Source of the DNA: Sthenelais limicola
Taxonomy: Eukaryota; Annelida; Polychaeta; Phyllodocida; Sigalionidae
Length of the DNA stretch: 64,000 nucleotides
Assembly (NCBI GenBank): GCA_942159475.1
Contig: OW804097.1
Location: forward strand, 11,409,172 to 11,473,171
Reading direction: 5' to 3'
Made by a program: the position numbers and the translations under genes. Positions 1 through 11,580 of the stretch are shown in pieces; within the stretch, counting starts at the first letter, position 1; each line of letters opens with the position of its first letter. The notes beneath the pieces were generated by a model. The model had not been told where the DNA came from and did no database searches. It saw nothing but the letters and a program-made list of their open reading frames with translations.

Positions 1-3000
1 ACTTCGGGCATTCTCTTGTCACTTATAAATCTCCAACCTTCCCTTCTGTCATGAACAGACTGAACAAACTCCTAATTCGGGAGCGCGACCTTTTCTTCGG
101 TCAGCGCTTCGATCAGTGGCTTGTCCACATTTCATTTTTCATACTTTTTCTTCGGGGGCCATCCCCCCACACCACCCTAATGCCACGTTGGCGCTTTTAT
201 CAGTAAATTTTAACATTGCACCAAATAAAAAGAAAATGCTTCGCCACTTCACAAATAACTCCATACACTTAGGGCATTCTCTTTTCACTTATAAATCTCC
301 AACCTTCCCTTCTGTCATGAACAGACTGAACAAACTCCTAATTCGGGAGCGCGACCTTTTCTTCGGTCAGCGCTTCGATCAGTGGCTTGTCCACATTTCA
401 TTTTTCATACTTTTTCTTCGGGGGCCATCCCCCCACACAACCCTAATGCCACGTTGGCGCTTCTATCAGTAAATTTCAACATGCCACCAAATAAAAAGAA
501 AATGCTTCGCCACTTCACAATTAACTCCATACACTTAGGGCATACTTTACATTTTTAAACACTTCGCCACATTTACACTTTGTTTCCTGCATGAGACGCT
601 TTGTCCTAATGAACATTTACATGAATACATTCTACACTTACATTGCTTCTTGTCACTTATAAATATCCTACTTTCCCTTCTGTCATGAACAGACTGAACA
701 AAGTCCTAATTCGGCAGCGCGACCTTCGCGCTTTGCCTTAATGTAAGCCAGTCAAAAGTTGAGCGAGTACTGAAAGAGTGCCAGACCAAAATACATAGGA
801 AAGAGGAACAAATGAACCGGCTCCACCACATTCAACTCCTTACAATTAGGGCATAGCTTACATTTTTAATTTCACATAATTTTTCTTCTCTCTTATAAAT
901 ATCCAACCTTCCCTTCTGTCATGAACACAGAGTTTGGGTGACGGGCCTCCCAGATGGTTGTGATAAGCTTCCAAACCCATGGGCGCTAAATAAGACCTTT
1001 TCTTCGGTCAGCCGACTGAACCCCAATTGCGGTTAGCATATGAACATCCTCGGGCAACACAATCGCCTCCGATCAGTGGCTTGTCCACATTTCATTTTTC
1101 ATACTTTTTCTTCGGGGGCCATCCCCCCACACCACCCTAATGCCACGTTGGCGCTTCTATCAGTAAATTTTAACATTGCACCAAATAAAAAGAAAATGCT
1201 TCGCCACTTCACAATTAACTCCATACACTTAGGGCATACTTTACATTTTTAAACACTTCGCCACATTTACACTTTGTTTCCTGCATGAGACGCTTTGTCC
1301 TAATGAACATTTACATGAATACATTCTACACTTACATTGCTTCTTGTCACTTATAAATATCCTACTTTCCCTTCTGTCATGAACAGACTGAACAAAGTCC
1401 TAATTCGGCAGCGCGACCTTCGCGCTTTGCCTTAATGTAAGCCAGTCAAAAGTTGAGCGAGTACTGAAAGAGTGCCAGACCAAAATACATAGGAAAGAGG
1501 AACAAATGAACCGGCTCCACCACATTCAACTCCTTACAATTAGGGCATAGCTTACATTTTTAATTTCACATAATTTTTCTTCTCTCTTATAAATATCCAA
1601 CCTTCCCTTCTGTCATGAACACAGAGTTCGGGTGACGGGCCTCCCAGATGGTTGTGATAAGCTTCCAAACCCATGGGCGCTAAATAAGACCTTTTCTTCG
1701 GTCAGCCGACTGAACCCCAATTGCGGTTAGCATATGAACATCCTCGGGCAACACAACCGCCTCCGATCAGTGGCTTGTCCACATTTCATTTTTCATACTT
1801 TTTCTTCGGGGGCCATCCCCCCACACCACCCTAATGCCACGTTGGCGCTTCTATCAGTAAATTTGAACATTGCACCAAATAAAAAGAAAATGCTTCGCCA
1901 CTTCACAATTAACTCCATACACTTAGGGCATACTTTACATTTTTAAACACTTCGCCACATTTACACTTTGTTTCCTGCATGAGACGCTTTGTCCTAATGA
2001 ACATTTACATGAATACATTCTACACTTACATTGCTTCTTGTCACTTATAAATATCCTACTTTCCCTTCTGTCATGAACAGACTGAACAAAGTCCTAATTC
2101 GGCAGCGCGACCTTCGCGCTTTGCCTTAATGTAAGCCAGTCAAAAGTTGAGCGAGTACTGAAAGAGTGCCAGACCAAAATACATAGGAAAGAGGAACAAA
2201 TGAACCGGCTCCACCACATTCAACTCCTTACAATTAGGGCATAGCTTACATTTTTAATTTCACATAATTTTTCTTCTCTCTTATAAATATCCAACCTTCC
2301 CTTCTGTCATGAACACACTGAACAACTTCCTAATAACTTACATATTTCATTTCTCATAATTTCTCTTTTCACTTATAATTAAATGTCCAACCTTCCCTTC
2401 TGTCATGAACAGACTGAACAAAGTCCTAATTCGGCAGCGCGACCTTCGCGCTTTGCCTTAATGTAAGCGCGTCTAAAGTTGAGCTAGTACTGAAAGAGTG
2501 CCAGACCAAAATACATAGGAAAGAGGAACAAATGAACCGGCTCCACCACATTCAAGTCCTTACAATTAGGGCATAGCTTACATTTTTAATTTCACATAAT
2601 TTTTCTTGTCATTTATAAATATCCAACCTTCCCTTCTGTCATGAACACACTGAACAACTTCCTAATAACTTACTTATAAATATCCAACCTTCCCTTCTGT
2701 CATGAACACACTGAACAACTTCCTAATAACTTACATTTTTCATTTCTCATAATTTCTCTTTTCACTTATAAATGTCCAACCTTCCCTTCTGTCATGAACA
2801 GACTGAACAAAGTCCTAATTCGGCAGCGCGACCTTCGCGCTTCCATCAGTCGCTTGTCCACATTTCATTTTTCATACTTTTTCTTCGGGGCCATCCCCCC
2901 ACACCACCCTAATGCCACTTTGGCGCTTCTATCAGTAAATTTTAACATTGCACCAAATAAAAGGAAAATGCTTCGCCATTTCACAATTAACTCCATACAC

Positions 3001-3800
3001 TTAGGGCATTCTCTTTTCACTTATAAATCTCCAACCTTCCCTTCTGTCATGAACAGACTGAACAAAGTCCTAATTCGGGAGCGCGACCTTCGCGCTTCCA
3101 TCAGTGGCTTGTCCACATTTCATTTTTCATACTTTTTCTTCGGGGCCATCCCCCCACACCACCCTAATGCGACGTTCGCGCGTGGGTGCTACAATTTCGT
3201 AAATTTTATCTAATTGCATAATCCATCTTTCCCATTTTCATTATTTTGTTTTGTACTTAATTCACATTGATTCATACGCGGATGCCATTTGTGTGATGGC
3301 GATCCTTCCTTATGGGAGAGCGAAATAGACACTTATACCAAAATATATTAACGACATAATATAGAGATACAACATTATTACTAATTTCGCACTTTTTATC
3401 ATCAACCTCATTCCTAATTCAGCAGCGCGACGTTCGCGCTGCGATCAGTGGCTTGTCCACATTTCATTTTTCTTCGGGGCCATCCCCCCACACCACCCTG
3501 ATGCGACGTTGGCGCTTATATCAGTAAATTTTAAGATTGCGCCACGGAAAAGGAAAATGCTTCGCCATTTCACATTTAACTACTTACACTTAGGGCATTC
3601 TCTTGTCAGTTATAAATCTCCTACCTTCCCTTCTGTCATGAACAGACTGAACAAAGTCCTAATTCGGGAGCGCGACCTTCGCGCTTCCATCAGTGGCTTG
3701 TCCACACTTCATTTTTCATACTTTTTCTTCGGGGCCATCCCCCCACACCACCCTAATGCGACTCCATACACTTATATTACATACGTCTATGCTACTAAAT
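1..3800. repeat. Complex tandem array (about 694-bp and shorter units)
   Basis: The same blocks recur in order many times. One block contains ACTTATAAATMTCCWACCTT followed by a conserved ATGAACAGACTGAACAA; another contains CGGGGGCCATCCCCCCACAC. The clearest full unit is about 694 bp: the same 21-bp segment begins at 1040 and at 1734. A shorter unit of about 267 bp occupies 1-540, and units mix and shorten towards 3800. The array continues past the left edge of the window. Open frames of 70-139 codons inside it repeat the same peptide because the DNA repeats; I do not call them genes. Three sub-blocks match gene pieces further right (see findings), so the array looks like a rearranged arm of the transposon or of a relative. 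Confidence 0.9.
3197..3401 (-). repeat. Inverted copy of a KDZ transposase intron segment
   Basis: About 200 bases here read as the reverse complement of 27239-27455, with only scattered mismatches. Shared landmarks include TTCATACGCGGATGCC, GTGTGATGGCGATCC and the TTAACGACATAATATAGAG stretch. The right-hand copy lies inside the intron between transposase exons 10 and 11. The copies are therefore in opposite orientation and about 24 kb apart. They could be subterminal pieces of an element, or a copied fragment. I see no coding potential in either copy. Confidence 0.85.
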
Positions 3801-4118
3801 AAAAAAAAACATCCTATTTTCCAGTCAGCAACTCGTTAGTCAAGCGTTGACAGAATTTTACTCATAATTTCTGCCACTTACATGGCTGACATTTTTCATT
3901 TCTCATAATTTTTCTTCGGGGCCATGCCCCCACACCCCTAATGACTCGCTGCAGGAGTATAGCATGCATTGCAGACCACAAGTCTTGTTCCTGAAAGTCA
4001 ACTGGCAAGTTGCATCAGGGACGCGAGCAGTCTTGTCGCCATCACCTTTAGGCTTGACTATTATACTCCGGCGCGTGGGTGCTTCAGTTGTCTTTAGACG
4101 GTTGTAGAGTGTCAGTCA

Positions 4119-4204
4119 CACCGACAGTTACACGTTGTACAATCATTTGTACAACCGCAGACACCGACAGTTACACGTTGTACAATCATTGGTACAACCG
4201 TAGA
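4119..4204. repeat. Two 43-bp direct repeats with an internal palindrome
   Basis: Two near-identical 43-bp units start at 4119 and 4162. Each has ACACGTTGTACAATCATT followed by GTACAACC, so TTGTAC and GTACAA face each other and could form a short hairpin. Confidence 0.75.
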
Positions 4205-6560
4205 CAAGTACGCCTACTTTGATCTGATCCACCTATACCTGATAAAACTCTATGGTCTTTTTAACGTTAGTCTTCGCTATACAATTTGGAAACAGATATC
4301 GTTACAATATGTTCTTCTCCCAAAACCAAAGTCATAGCACCAATAATATTAATTGATTTCATTATGAGTGTATCAATATAAAATGTAATGTTGCTAAATA
4401 AATATTGATAATATATTATTAATTAGTGCAACACAGTTAGCAACATAAGGGAGAGAAAGACGCCCAAATCTGTCTCAAATTGCAATAATTATTCAAATCA
4501 AATATCAAATTATGTTGTTGCTGTTCTTTTCCATATGTTAGGTCTTTTAATTCATGATATTAATGACTGATGTAAGACTGATTCATTTTATGGTCATTGA
4601 ACAAGTTTATGGAGCAACTATTATTTTCATTAATGTTTGCTCGTATTAATTTATTGTCATAGACAATTATTGCTCACAATAATACATAGTAAACAATTTT
4701 TACTAACCAATTATCATTATAAGAGGTCTATTTGGTTAATGTCTCACACAAGATAATTATTACTCATTATATCACATATCATATTAATAGACTCTGTGTT
4801 GATTTTTCATTGTAAATTGGTGCTGTATTAGCTTTAACTTGAAGACTAATCTATCCAGAAGTGGTGTTTTGTATTTTATTTTGTTATTCTTGAGATTCGA
4901 GTAACTATATCCGATTGGCGGATGTTTCATGTAACTATACTGATCAACTTGAATAAAAATCTTTATATATATATATAATTTATCCACAATTTTTACTTGT
5001 TATTCTGGATATTGTAATATGTATATACGATGGGCCGATATGGAACATCTCTTCGCACACACTCCTGTCCATTTCATTTAACTGTACTCTGATCAACTTG
5101 AATAAAAATGTTCATATATATATAAATATTCTATTCTCTTTACTTTTCTTTTTCTTTTCTCTTTTCTTTTTTTTTTGGACAAAATGTTATTCACGTTAAA
5201 AGACACTATTTATCTCACAAAAATATAATTATAATTGTCATCTTCGTCATGCCGTTACCTTTTATATTCAGCGATATTAGATTGAAACATATTGAATTGA
5301 ATTCTCGTTACCCCAGTTAGGCTAATTAGAGCGTCACGCCACCTAGTGTTTCAAATATTACGTCATCCAGCGGAGACTATAACATCCGCTCTCTGCACAT
5401 AATCGACCAAAACAAGAGGTCAAACTTCTAAAAATCACAGGATTCTAAATCAAATAATGATAATCAAATTAAAAATTCTGTCAAGAATTGACCAGATTCC
5501 TCATTCTGGTTGTGTGTATAACCGGATGGTTATTTTATTTCATGTTTTCTGACCCTGAAAAGTTTGCTATGTTTGTTCTTATTGTTGTTTGTAACCATAC
5601 ACTTCAGCCGCACCGGAAGCTCCCGCCTTAGCGCAGGAAGCCTGAGGCTTGTCAAACATGCCCCTGGTGTTAAATTCGCGCCCTATACAGCCTATCAGGA
5701 ACCGCGAGAATTGAATATAATTGAAAAATAATTTATTTCGCTTAAGTTACACATGTACAATATACAAAAATACGTTACCATCCTTCTTATGACCTACAAC
5801 ATTATATTAGCTGTACGTTAAAAAAAATTTCACTAAGTCATTAAATTAACTGTCCCGTTCGCATCGTGAAAGATGTTGTCCGCGCGTGGCCGGCGGGGCA
5901 GTGTGGTGCCGTTCAGCTCAGGTCATCTGGGTCATAGCACGTTGTCTAGGTCATCGTGCGTCACTCCTGCTGACAGGGCATGATATCCCTTATTTCTACA
6001 ACGCTCTGAACCAAAGATAAGGGGTTCGTTAGGGTTAGATGGCTGGAATTTCATTGAATTTTATGGACTGTTAATGGTGACAGGCGGAACCAGAATGTGC
6101 TTCGCCAGCATGACAATTTACACTTCACACTTTCTTTTTTGGGCTAGTCACATCCTTTGAGTTGGTGTATTGTTTCAGCTCATGATGGTGAACACATATG
6201 TCTAGGGTCATAGTTCCCATGCCCCTGATGTTTAAAACACATTTTTTTTTATGGGTGGGTGAAGCTGACCAGCATCTTGGGTTATGGGAAAGTTAATTCC
6301 ATTCTTACTAGGATGAGATCACTTTTTGACTATTTCTCACCATTCTTTGTGGACAAAAGTGTTTTGACAAATGTGTCCACGATAACCGCCTTACACTATA
6401 CTACATTTGATATATTATATTCATCAATAGACCGAATAAAATAAATTTGTCTCTGCTGTGACTGAAATAAAAAATTTCTTTCTTTTGGCTCGTACATAGC
6501 TTAAATTCATTCCTAAAAGAGCGCCCAACGCGCTGTCTATCATTTTCTTAAAAAGAACTG
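4205..6560. other. AT-rich stretch, no supported gene
   Basis: Mostly A/T-rich sequence with frequent stops on both strands. Two similar segments near 4935 and 5090 share CAACTTGAATAAAAAT followed by TATATA runs; this looks like a LINE-type 3' tail but is too short to assign. A GC-richer island at 5860-6020 has short open frames on both strands but no recognisable domain or splice pattern. There is an oligo-pyrimidine run at about 5140-5176. Confidence 0.5.
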
Positions 6561-6771
6561 TCTCAACAATTAATTTAATTATATTAACTTATCCGATACA
6601 CCCGAGTTCCCTAACACAACCTCCACCACGCTACCTCAACGACCCATTGGACGACTCGGCAACACTAGACACACAGAGACAACCCAACCTACACTACCAA
6701 TACACTGACACCACCCAAACAATAGAACAACTACCAATCATTTTGCTCAAACAACCGAAAACAAACGAAAA

Positions 6772-7765
6772 ATGGAAAACAACTGCATAATTTTAAAAGC
6801 GAAATCTGTGCATCATATGCATTTGAAATGGATGTGCCAGCATCACCGACTCCATCTCACCCATCTTGATGATAGTAAGCAAATTCTTTTTCATATGCAT
6901 GATATTATTCATTATTCATGTGCTGCAATATCATTTCTTATGTTATTAGACAATTGGCCATGCCTACTACATAACACACACGCCACATGCAAAAGTAAAT
7001 TATGTCCAAATCGCTGTTCGATATTTTTGCTTTTTATCGATAATATTATCAATGTTCTTTCAAACATTCTTTCAATGTATACCTTTTATGCTACTTCATT
7101 ATTTTCTTTGAGTGAGACGCGCCCGGGAGCAAACCGTTATAATATGTTATTCCTCCTGCTTTATTATGCATATTTTAAGCACGATCACGGCATTTGCACT
7201 CATTTGATATTAAATGTTCTCATCCGTTTGTGTAAACAAATGGGCTCCACCTATTAAATTCGTTTAAGCATTCTTATATCGGCTACCCCTATTATGTGCG
7301 ATTAACATTTATCATCACTCTCTTATTGCACTCATAAATAAAATATATCTCCTTTATCCTATGTTTCATACATGCACGAATTATGCTTAGCCAACTTGTC
7401 ATTTCTGCATTAAGTCTGATATTTGAATCCAACGCGAACCTATAACTATTACATACACAATGGTTAAATTTTAATCCGCGCGAATATAAAGACATTTACA
7501 CTTGTCGTTATGACATATTGCCAACGATTGATTAACTTTTTGTATCACATAGTTACTTTTTAGATATTATTTACTTTCATTTATTTATACATCCATAATA
7601 AATAGCTTATTACGTACAATATAATCGCGTTACTAAATCACTCATAATATTATTTCAGTTCCCTTCCAAAGAGGCAGTCGCGATCCGATGCAACTATTAC
7701 TGTGTCTCCTGTTGTTCATCCTGCTGCTCCTTCACATATTTGTGGCATATTTTATTGTACAGTGA
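6772..7765 (+). CDS. Possible two-exon small membrane-tail protein (tentative)
   Basis: Exon A 6772-6874 begins with ATG and ends at a good GTAAGC donor. Exon B 7659-7765 follows a TTATTTCAG acceptor and ends in TGA. The phases agree (103 + 107 nt = 70 codons, 69 residues). Exon B encodes a basic lead (RGSRDP) followed by a run of Leu, Ile, Val and Phe ending four residues before the stop, which looks like a single C-terminal membrane segment (tail anchor or last TM helix). The His-rich N-terminal part has no recognisable domain, and other frames are also open just upstream (about 6560-6780), so exon A may be wrong. The hydrophobic exon B is the better supported piece. It may belong to the transposon gene set, being on the same strand as the HMG/chromo gene, but that is inference. 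Confidence 0.25.
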
Positions 7766-8078
7766 ACCAATACGTGTGTAATAAATAGAACTTAATTGTC
7801 AACCAATTGTGTCAACCAATTCTTATTTATATTATTTACATTTCTTTACATCGCGATGTCCACTAAATACACCCTAAAAATAAACCCATAAATAAATATG
7901 ATTCTATCCACAATAGAATATACTCTCGTCTATTCAATATTATATTAGATAATATGATATTATCTATAAACGTCCATTACTTTATAATTTTGCCATTTTT
8001 ATATATAAAAATCAATAATATCGATGAGACACTTTTTGTTCAATATTAATTCATAAAATCATAATTAATGCATATCAG

Positions 8079-8360
8079 ATGTGTTATCATAAACAAAGAC
8101 AAGCAATTACCGAAGTAGCAATGTTAGGGAAACCGGCACCTGACCAGGTGAGGACAGTTTTGGATTTTGATGAAGTACCAGAGGAGGAAAACTGTTATGA
8201 GGAACCTGTAAATATTGGTGTACGCAGAGAAGGGGATGTTCCAGAGCCCCAGGGCCAATTACATGGACCGGAGCAACAAGAGCAGGAAGGCGCTGGCAGG
8301 ATACCAATGATAGAGGAACTCTTATACGACTTAGTACTCTCAGACAATATCCTATCATAA
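8079..8360 (+). CDS. Small acidic protein or terminal exon, unknown
   Basis: An ATG-initiated 93-codon frame ends in TAA. Its composition differs from the surrounding AT-rich DNA: it is rich in Glu, Pro and Gln, with acidic patches such as DFDEVPEEE and a C-terminal IEELLYDLVLSDN that looks helical. A splice acceptor (CATATCAG) abuts the ATG, so this could instead be the last exon of a longer plus-strand gene. No family is recognised. The base composition and non-repetitive sequence make a real coding segment more likely than chance, but the open frame alone cannot prove it. Confidence 0.35.
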   Translation: MCYHKQRQAITEVAMLGKPAPDQVRTVLDFDEVPEEENCYEEPVNIGVRREGDVPEPQGQLHGPEQQEQEGAGRIPMIEELLYDLVLSDNILS

Positions 8361-9129
8361 GCGATAACCAAAATGATAAGTCCCATTACCATTATTTTTC
8401 AATTGAGCTTTATAGCGCTTATCATTGATTATCATCTATAGTCCAATTTCCCTATATTAGTTACTACTTAGTGACATAACTCCTGCGAACGAACATTATT
8501 TCAAAAAATGAAAAATATAATTGTGTCCATACTGGAGCAGTCGATTAAGTCAGAAGATGGGGTCGTGTGGCTATTATTTTTCCTCTTTGGGCCGTCTTGC
8601 CCCCCCCCCCCCCCACCCCCCACCCCACCCCAACCACCCCCGCCTCCGAAATCGACAAAGATTAAGACACGCTGCAGCATAATAGATATATTGTCAGATC
8701 GAACTTAATCTATTTTTAAAAATGACTTTAACTAACTTTTTATACCTATAGGGCTTTAAAATAGTTTAAATAGAAAAGTGTGAGTGATACAGCACTCATA
8801 TTTTGGCATTATATAGTGAATGTGTTGAAATAGGTAATAATTAGTCTCTTTTTACATTTAATTTCGTCTAACTATCGTCATTAATTATCATTTAGCTATG
8901 TATATGCCAAGGAGAAGCTAATCGAAGAGCAAAAGAAGCACAATAAACACCACAAAAACACACATTACTGCGAGTCATTCAAAATAATTGAATTTTATAT
9001 TTTATTTGACAATCACAATGACTTTATATTTTATAATACTTATTCATAACACATAATGACAGTAATCATCACAATTGACGAAAGAAAAAAGTTTGTTCTT
9101 TTAAATAATTTAACATGCCGACGGCCTAC

Positions 9130-10126
9130 TTTGAGAGCGCCATGACATTCGTTTGATCCTTCCTGTTGCTAAGGAACCAAAATAACCATTCATACGACTA
9201 TGCATATACGACATATGTGATATATTTTCATAAAATGTACAATTGGCAGCTGTACACATTTAGTACATTATTAAATTCAGAAGCATTTGACTAATAAATA
9301 TTACTAAGGGAAGAAAGATGGTAATTCCTCATCCAAAAAATGAAATGTTTATGAATTTTTATCTCTATAGCATGACACTTTGAGAGCGCCATAACATTCG
9401 TTTGATCCTTCCTGTTGCTAACGAACCAAAATACCCATTCATACGACTATGCATATAGGACATATGTGATATATTTTCATAAAATGTACAATTGGCAGCT
9501 GTACACATTTAGTACATTATTAAATTCAGAAGCATTTGACTAATAAATATTACTAAGGGAAGAAAGATGGTAATTCCTCAACCCAAAAATGAAATGTTTA
9601 TGAATTTTTATCTCTATAGCATGACACTTTGAGAGCGCCATAACATTCGTTTGATCCTTCCTGTTGCTAACGAACCAAAATACCCATTCATACGACTATG
9701 CATATAGGACATATGTGATATATTTTCATAAAATGTACAATTGGCAGCTGTACACATTTAGTACATTATTAAATTCAGAAGCATTTGACTAATAAATATT
9801 ACTAAGGGAAGAAAGATGGTAATTCCTCATCCAAAAAATGAAATGTTTATGAATTTTTATCTCTATAGCATGACACTTTGAGAGCGCCATAACATTCGTT
9901 TGATCCTTCCTGTTGCTAACGAACCAAAATACCCATTCATACGACTATGCATATAGGACATATGTGATATATTTTCATAAAATGTACAATTGGCAGCTGT
10001 ACACATTTAGTACATTATTAAATTCAGAAGCATTTGACTAATAAATATTACTAAGGGAAGAAAGATGGTAATTCCTCATCCAAAAAATGAAATGTTTATG
10101 AATTTTTATCTCTATAGCATGACACT
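9130..10126. repeat. Tandem array, four copies of about 249 bp
   Basis: Units begin at about 9130, 9380, 9629 and 9878 with TTTGAGAGCGCCATAACATT and are nearly identical, implying recent expansion. Each unit contains AAATGTACAATTGGCAGC followed by TGTACACATTTAGTA, closely resembling the end region of the MITE family found in the right half of the window (for example 47355-47568). Short open frames inside are repeat-derived. Confidence 0.9.
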
Positions 10127-10259
10127 TCTATCGAACAACCTACATGTAACAAGTCACACCTTTCAGTCCAACAAAATTTTAACATTTATTTATAACAAAT
10201 TTATCCCTCTTAACTGGACAAATACATTATTAAATCTAACACTTACAAATTGATTGACA

Positions 10260-11580
10260 TTATTATCACATACTAGTCATGTCCTCTATTTTATATTATA
10301 CCGCCATACTATACAGTCCTATTATATTGTCATAAAAGTTAATGTTTAAAAGACGTTGACTTTAATCCCCGTCTAAATACATACGTAAATAATACATTTA
10401 TAAATATTGAGATATCGATGTGTGGACATATTGGGTTGGATTGTGGGGTGATCTTATTTTTAAAATATTACCCATTTACTACTCTACTATACGATATAAC
10501 ATTGCTCAAAGACGAAATTTACGAATCATTATTTATTCCAACGCTGTCATTATACATTGTACGAAAAATACCGTAATTACCACGAAACATATGTTAATAT
10601 AACAGACAGTGATGTAAAAGTCTTAAAATAAAATACAACCTAAATATTAGCTAAGTACCTCTCTATACAAATTGTGAGACTCACCCTAAATGATCGATCA
10701 ATTATTATGTAAATCAAGGTATATGTTTGGGGTTTTTTTTGGTTTTTTTTTAAGTTTTTATTGAATCTATTAACAAATAGCCTTTTTCTCTCACGCGGTC
10801 GATCACATGATATTACATCTTACCCTCTACTCATGTTGCGTTTATTTTTGGAATATAATTTTAATTTGCTGCGCGAGATCGATTATTTTATCTTCCGATT
10901 GTTCAAACGTTCATCTTAATGCGGCCGCATAGAATCGTTTTCGTGTGTAATTTTTTTTTTTCAATTCAGACCGCCACGAAAATGTGATACCCATAAAAAG
11001 GAAAGGCACATTTAATTCAGGTGACATGTGAAATAATCATTTTTGTTCAGATATTTATGAATTGAAACAAGTTATGTAGCACACAGTTTAGCAATACATT
11101 TTACTCGTTCACACTGTTATAATGTCAGAGTGGACTTTTCTCCATGAATTAGCATTTTCTTTCAATAAATTAGACATTTTTTTCTTCTCGATTTAAGTTC
11201 ATACATTTGTTTATAAATATTTTAATCAATTATTAATTCAGTCATTCATTCATTCAAATTAACAATATTCATTTGACCTATGTACAATTTTATATTTGCC
11301 CAATGTTACTCTTCTCTCTAATTTACGAGAAATGATCATTATGATGAATTAATTGACTAAATATCGATCGTCTTTATTAAACGCTTGTTGCGCCGTCTGG
11401 TGACGTCTTACCTGATACTGCCCATATGGCGAGCTGACCTCGATGACCATGCACAACGACCGAGTGAGTCAGTCCAAACCACACACTCATCTGCTTTGGA
11501 CCTGCTCTACAATCTCCACTCATACTCTTAATACCCATTTCTACTATCTACCATCTAATTATTAACATTACCGTACAACG
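10260..11580. other. AT-rich upstream region of the HMG/chromo gene
   Basis: No coding exon is evident. The last 200 bases (about 11380-11580) are less AT-rich and end immediately at the ATG of the HMG/chromo gene, so the promoter and 5' leader probably lie here. I see no convincing TATA box. Confidence 0.4.

Noticed and set aside
116..3802. Repeated 70-139-codon open frames on the plus strand in the left array
   Set aside because: They give the same peptide over and over because the DNA unit repeats; there is no domain, no independent start context, and frames are broken wherever the unit is shortened.
5860..6020. GC-richer island with open frames on both strands
   Set aside because: No domain, no consistent exon borders, and stops in each frame within about 55 codons.
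8508..8708. 66-codon proline-rich frame
   Set aside because: The proline block comes from a poly(C) tract; the remainder has no recognisable feature, and the frame length is unremarkable.
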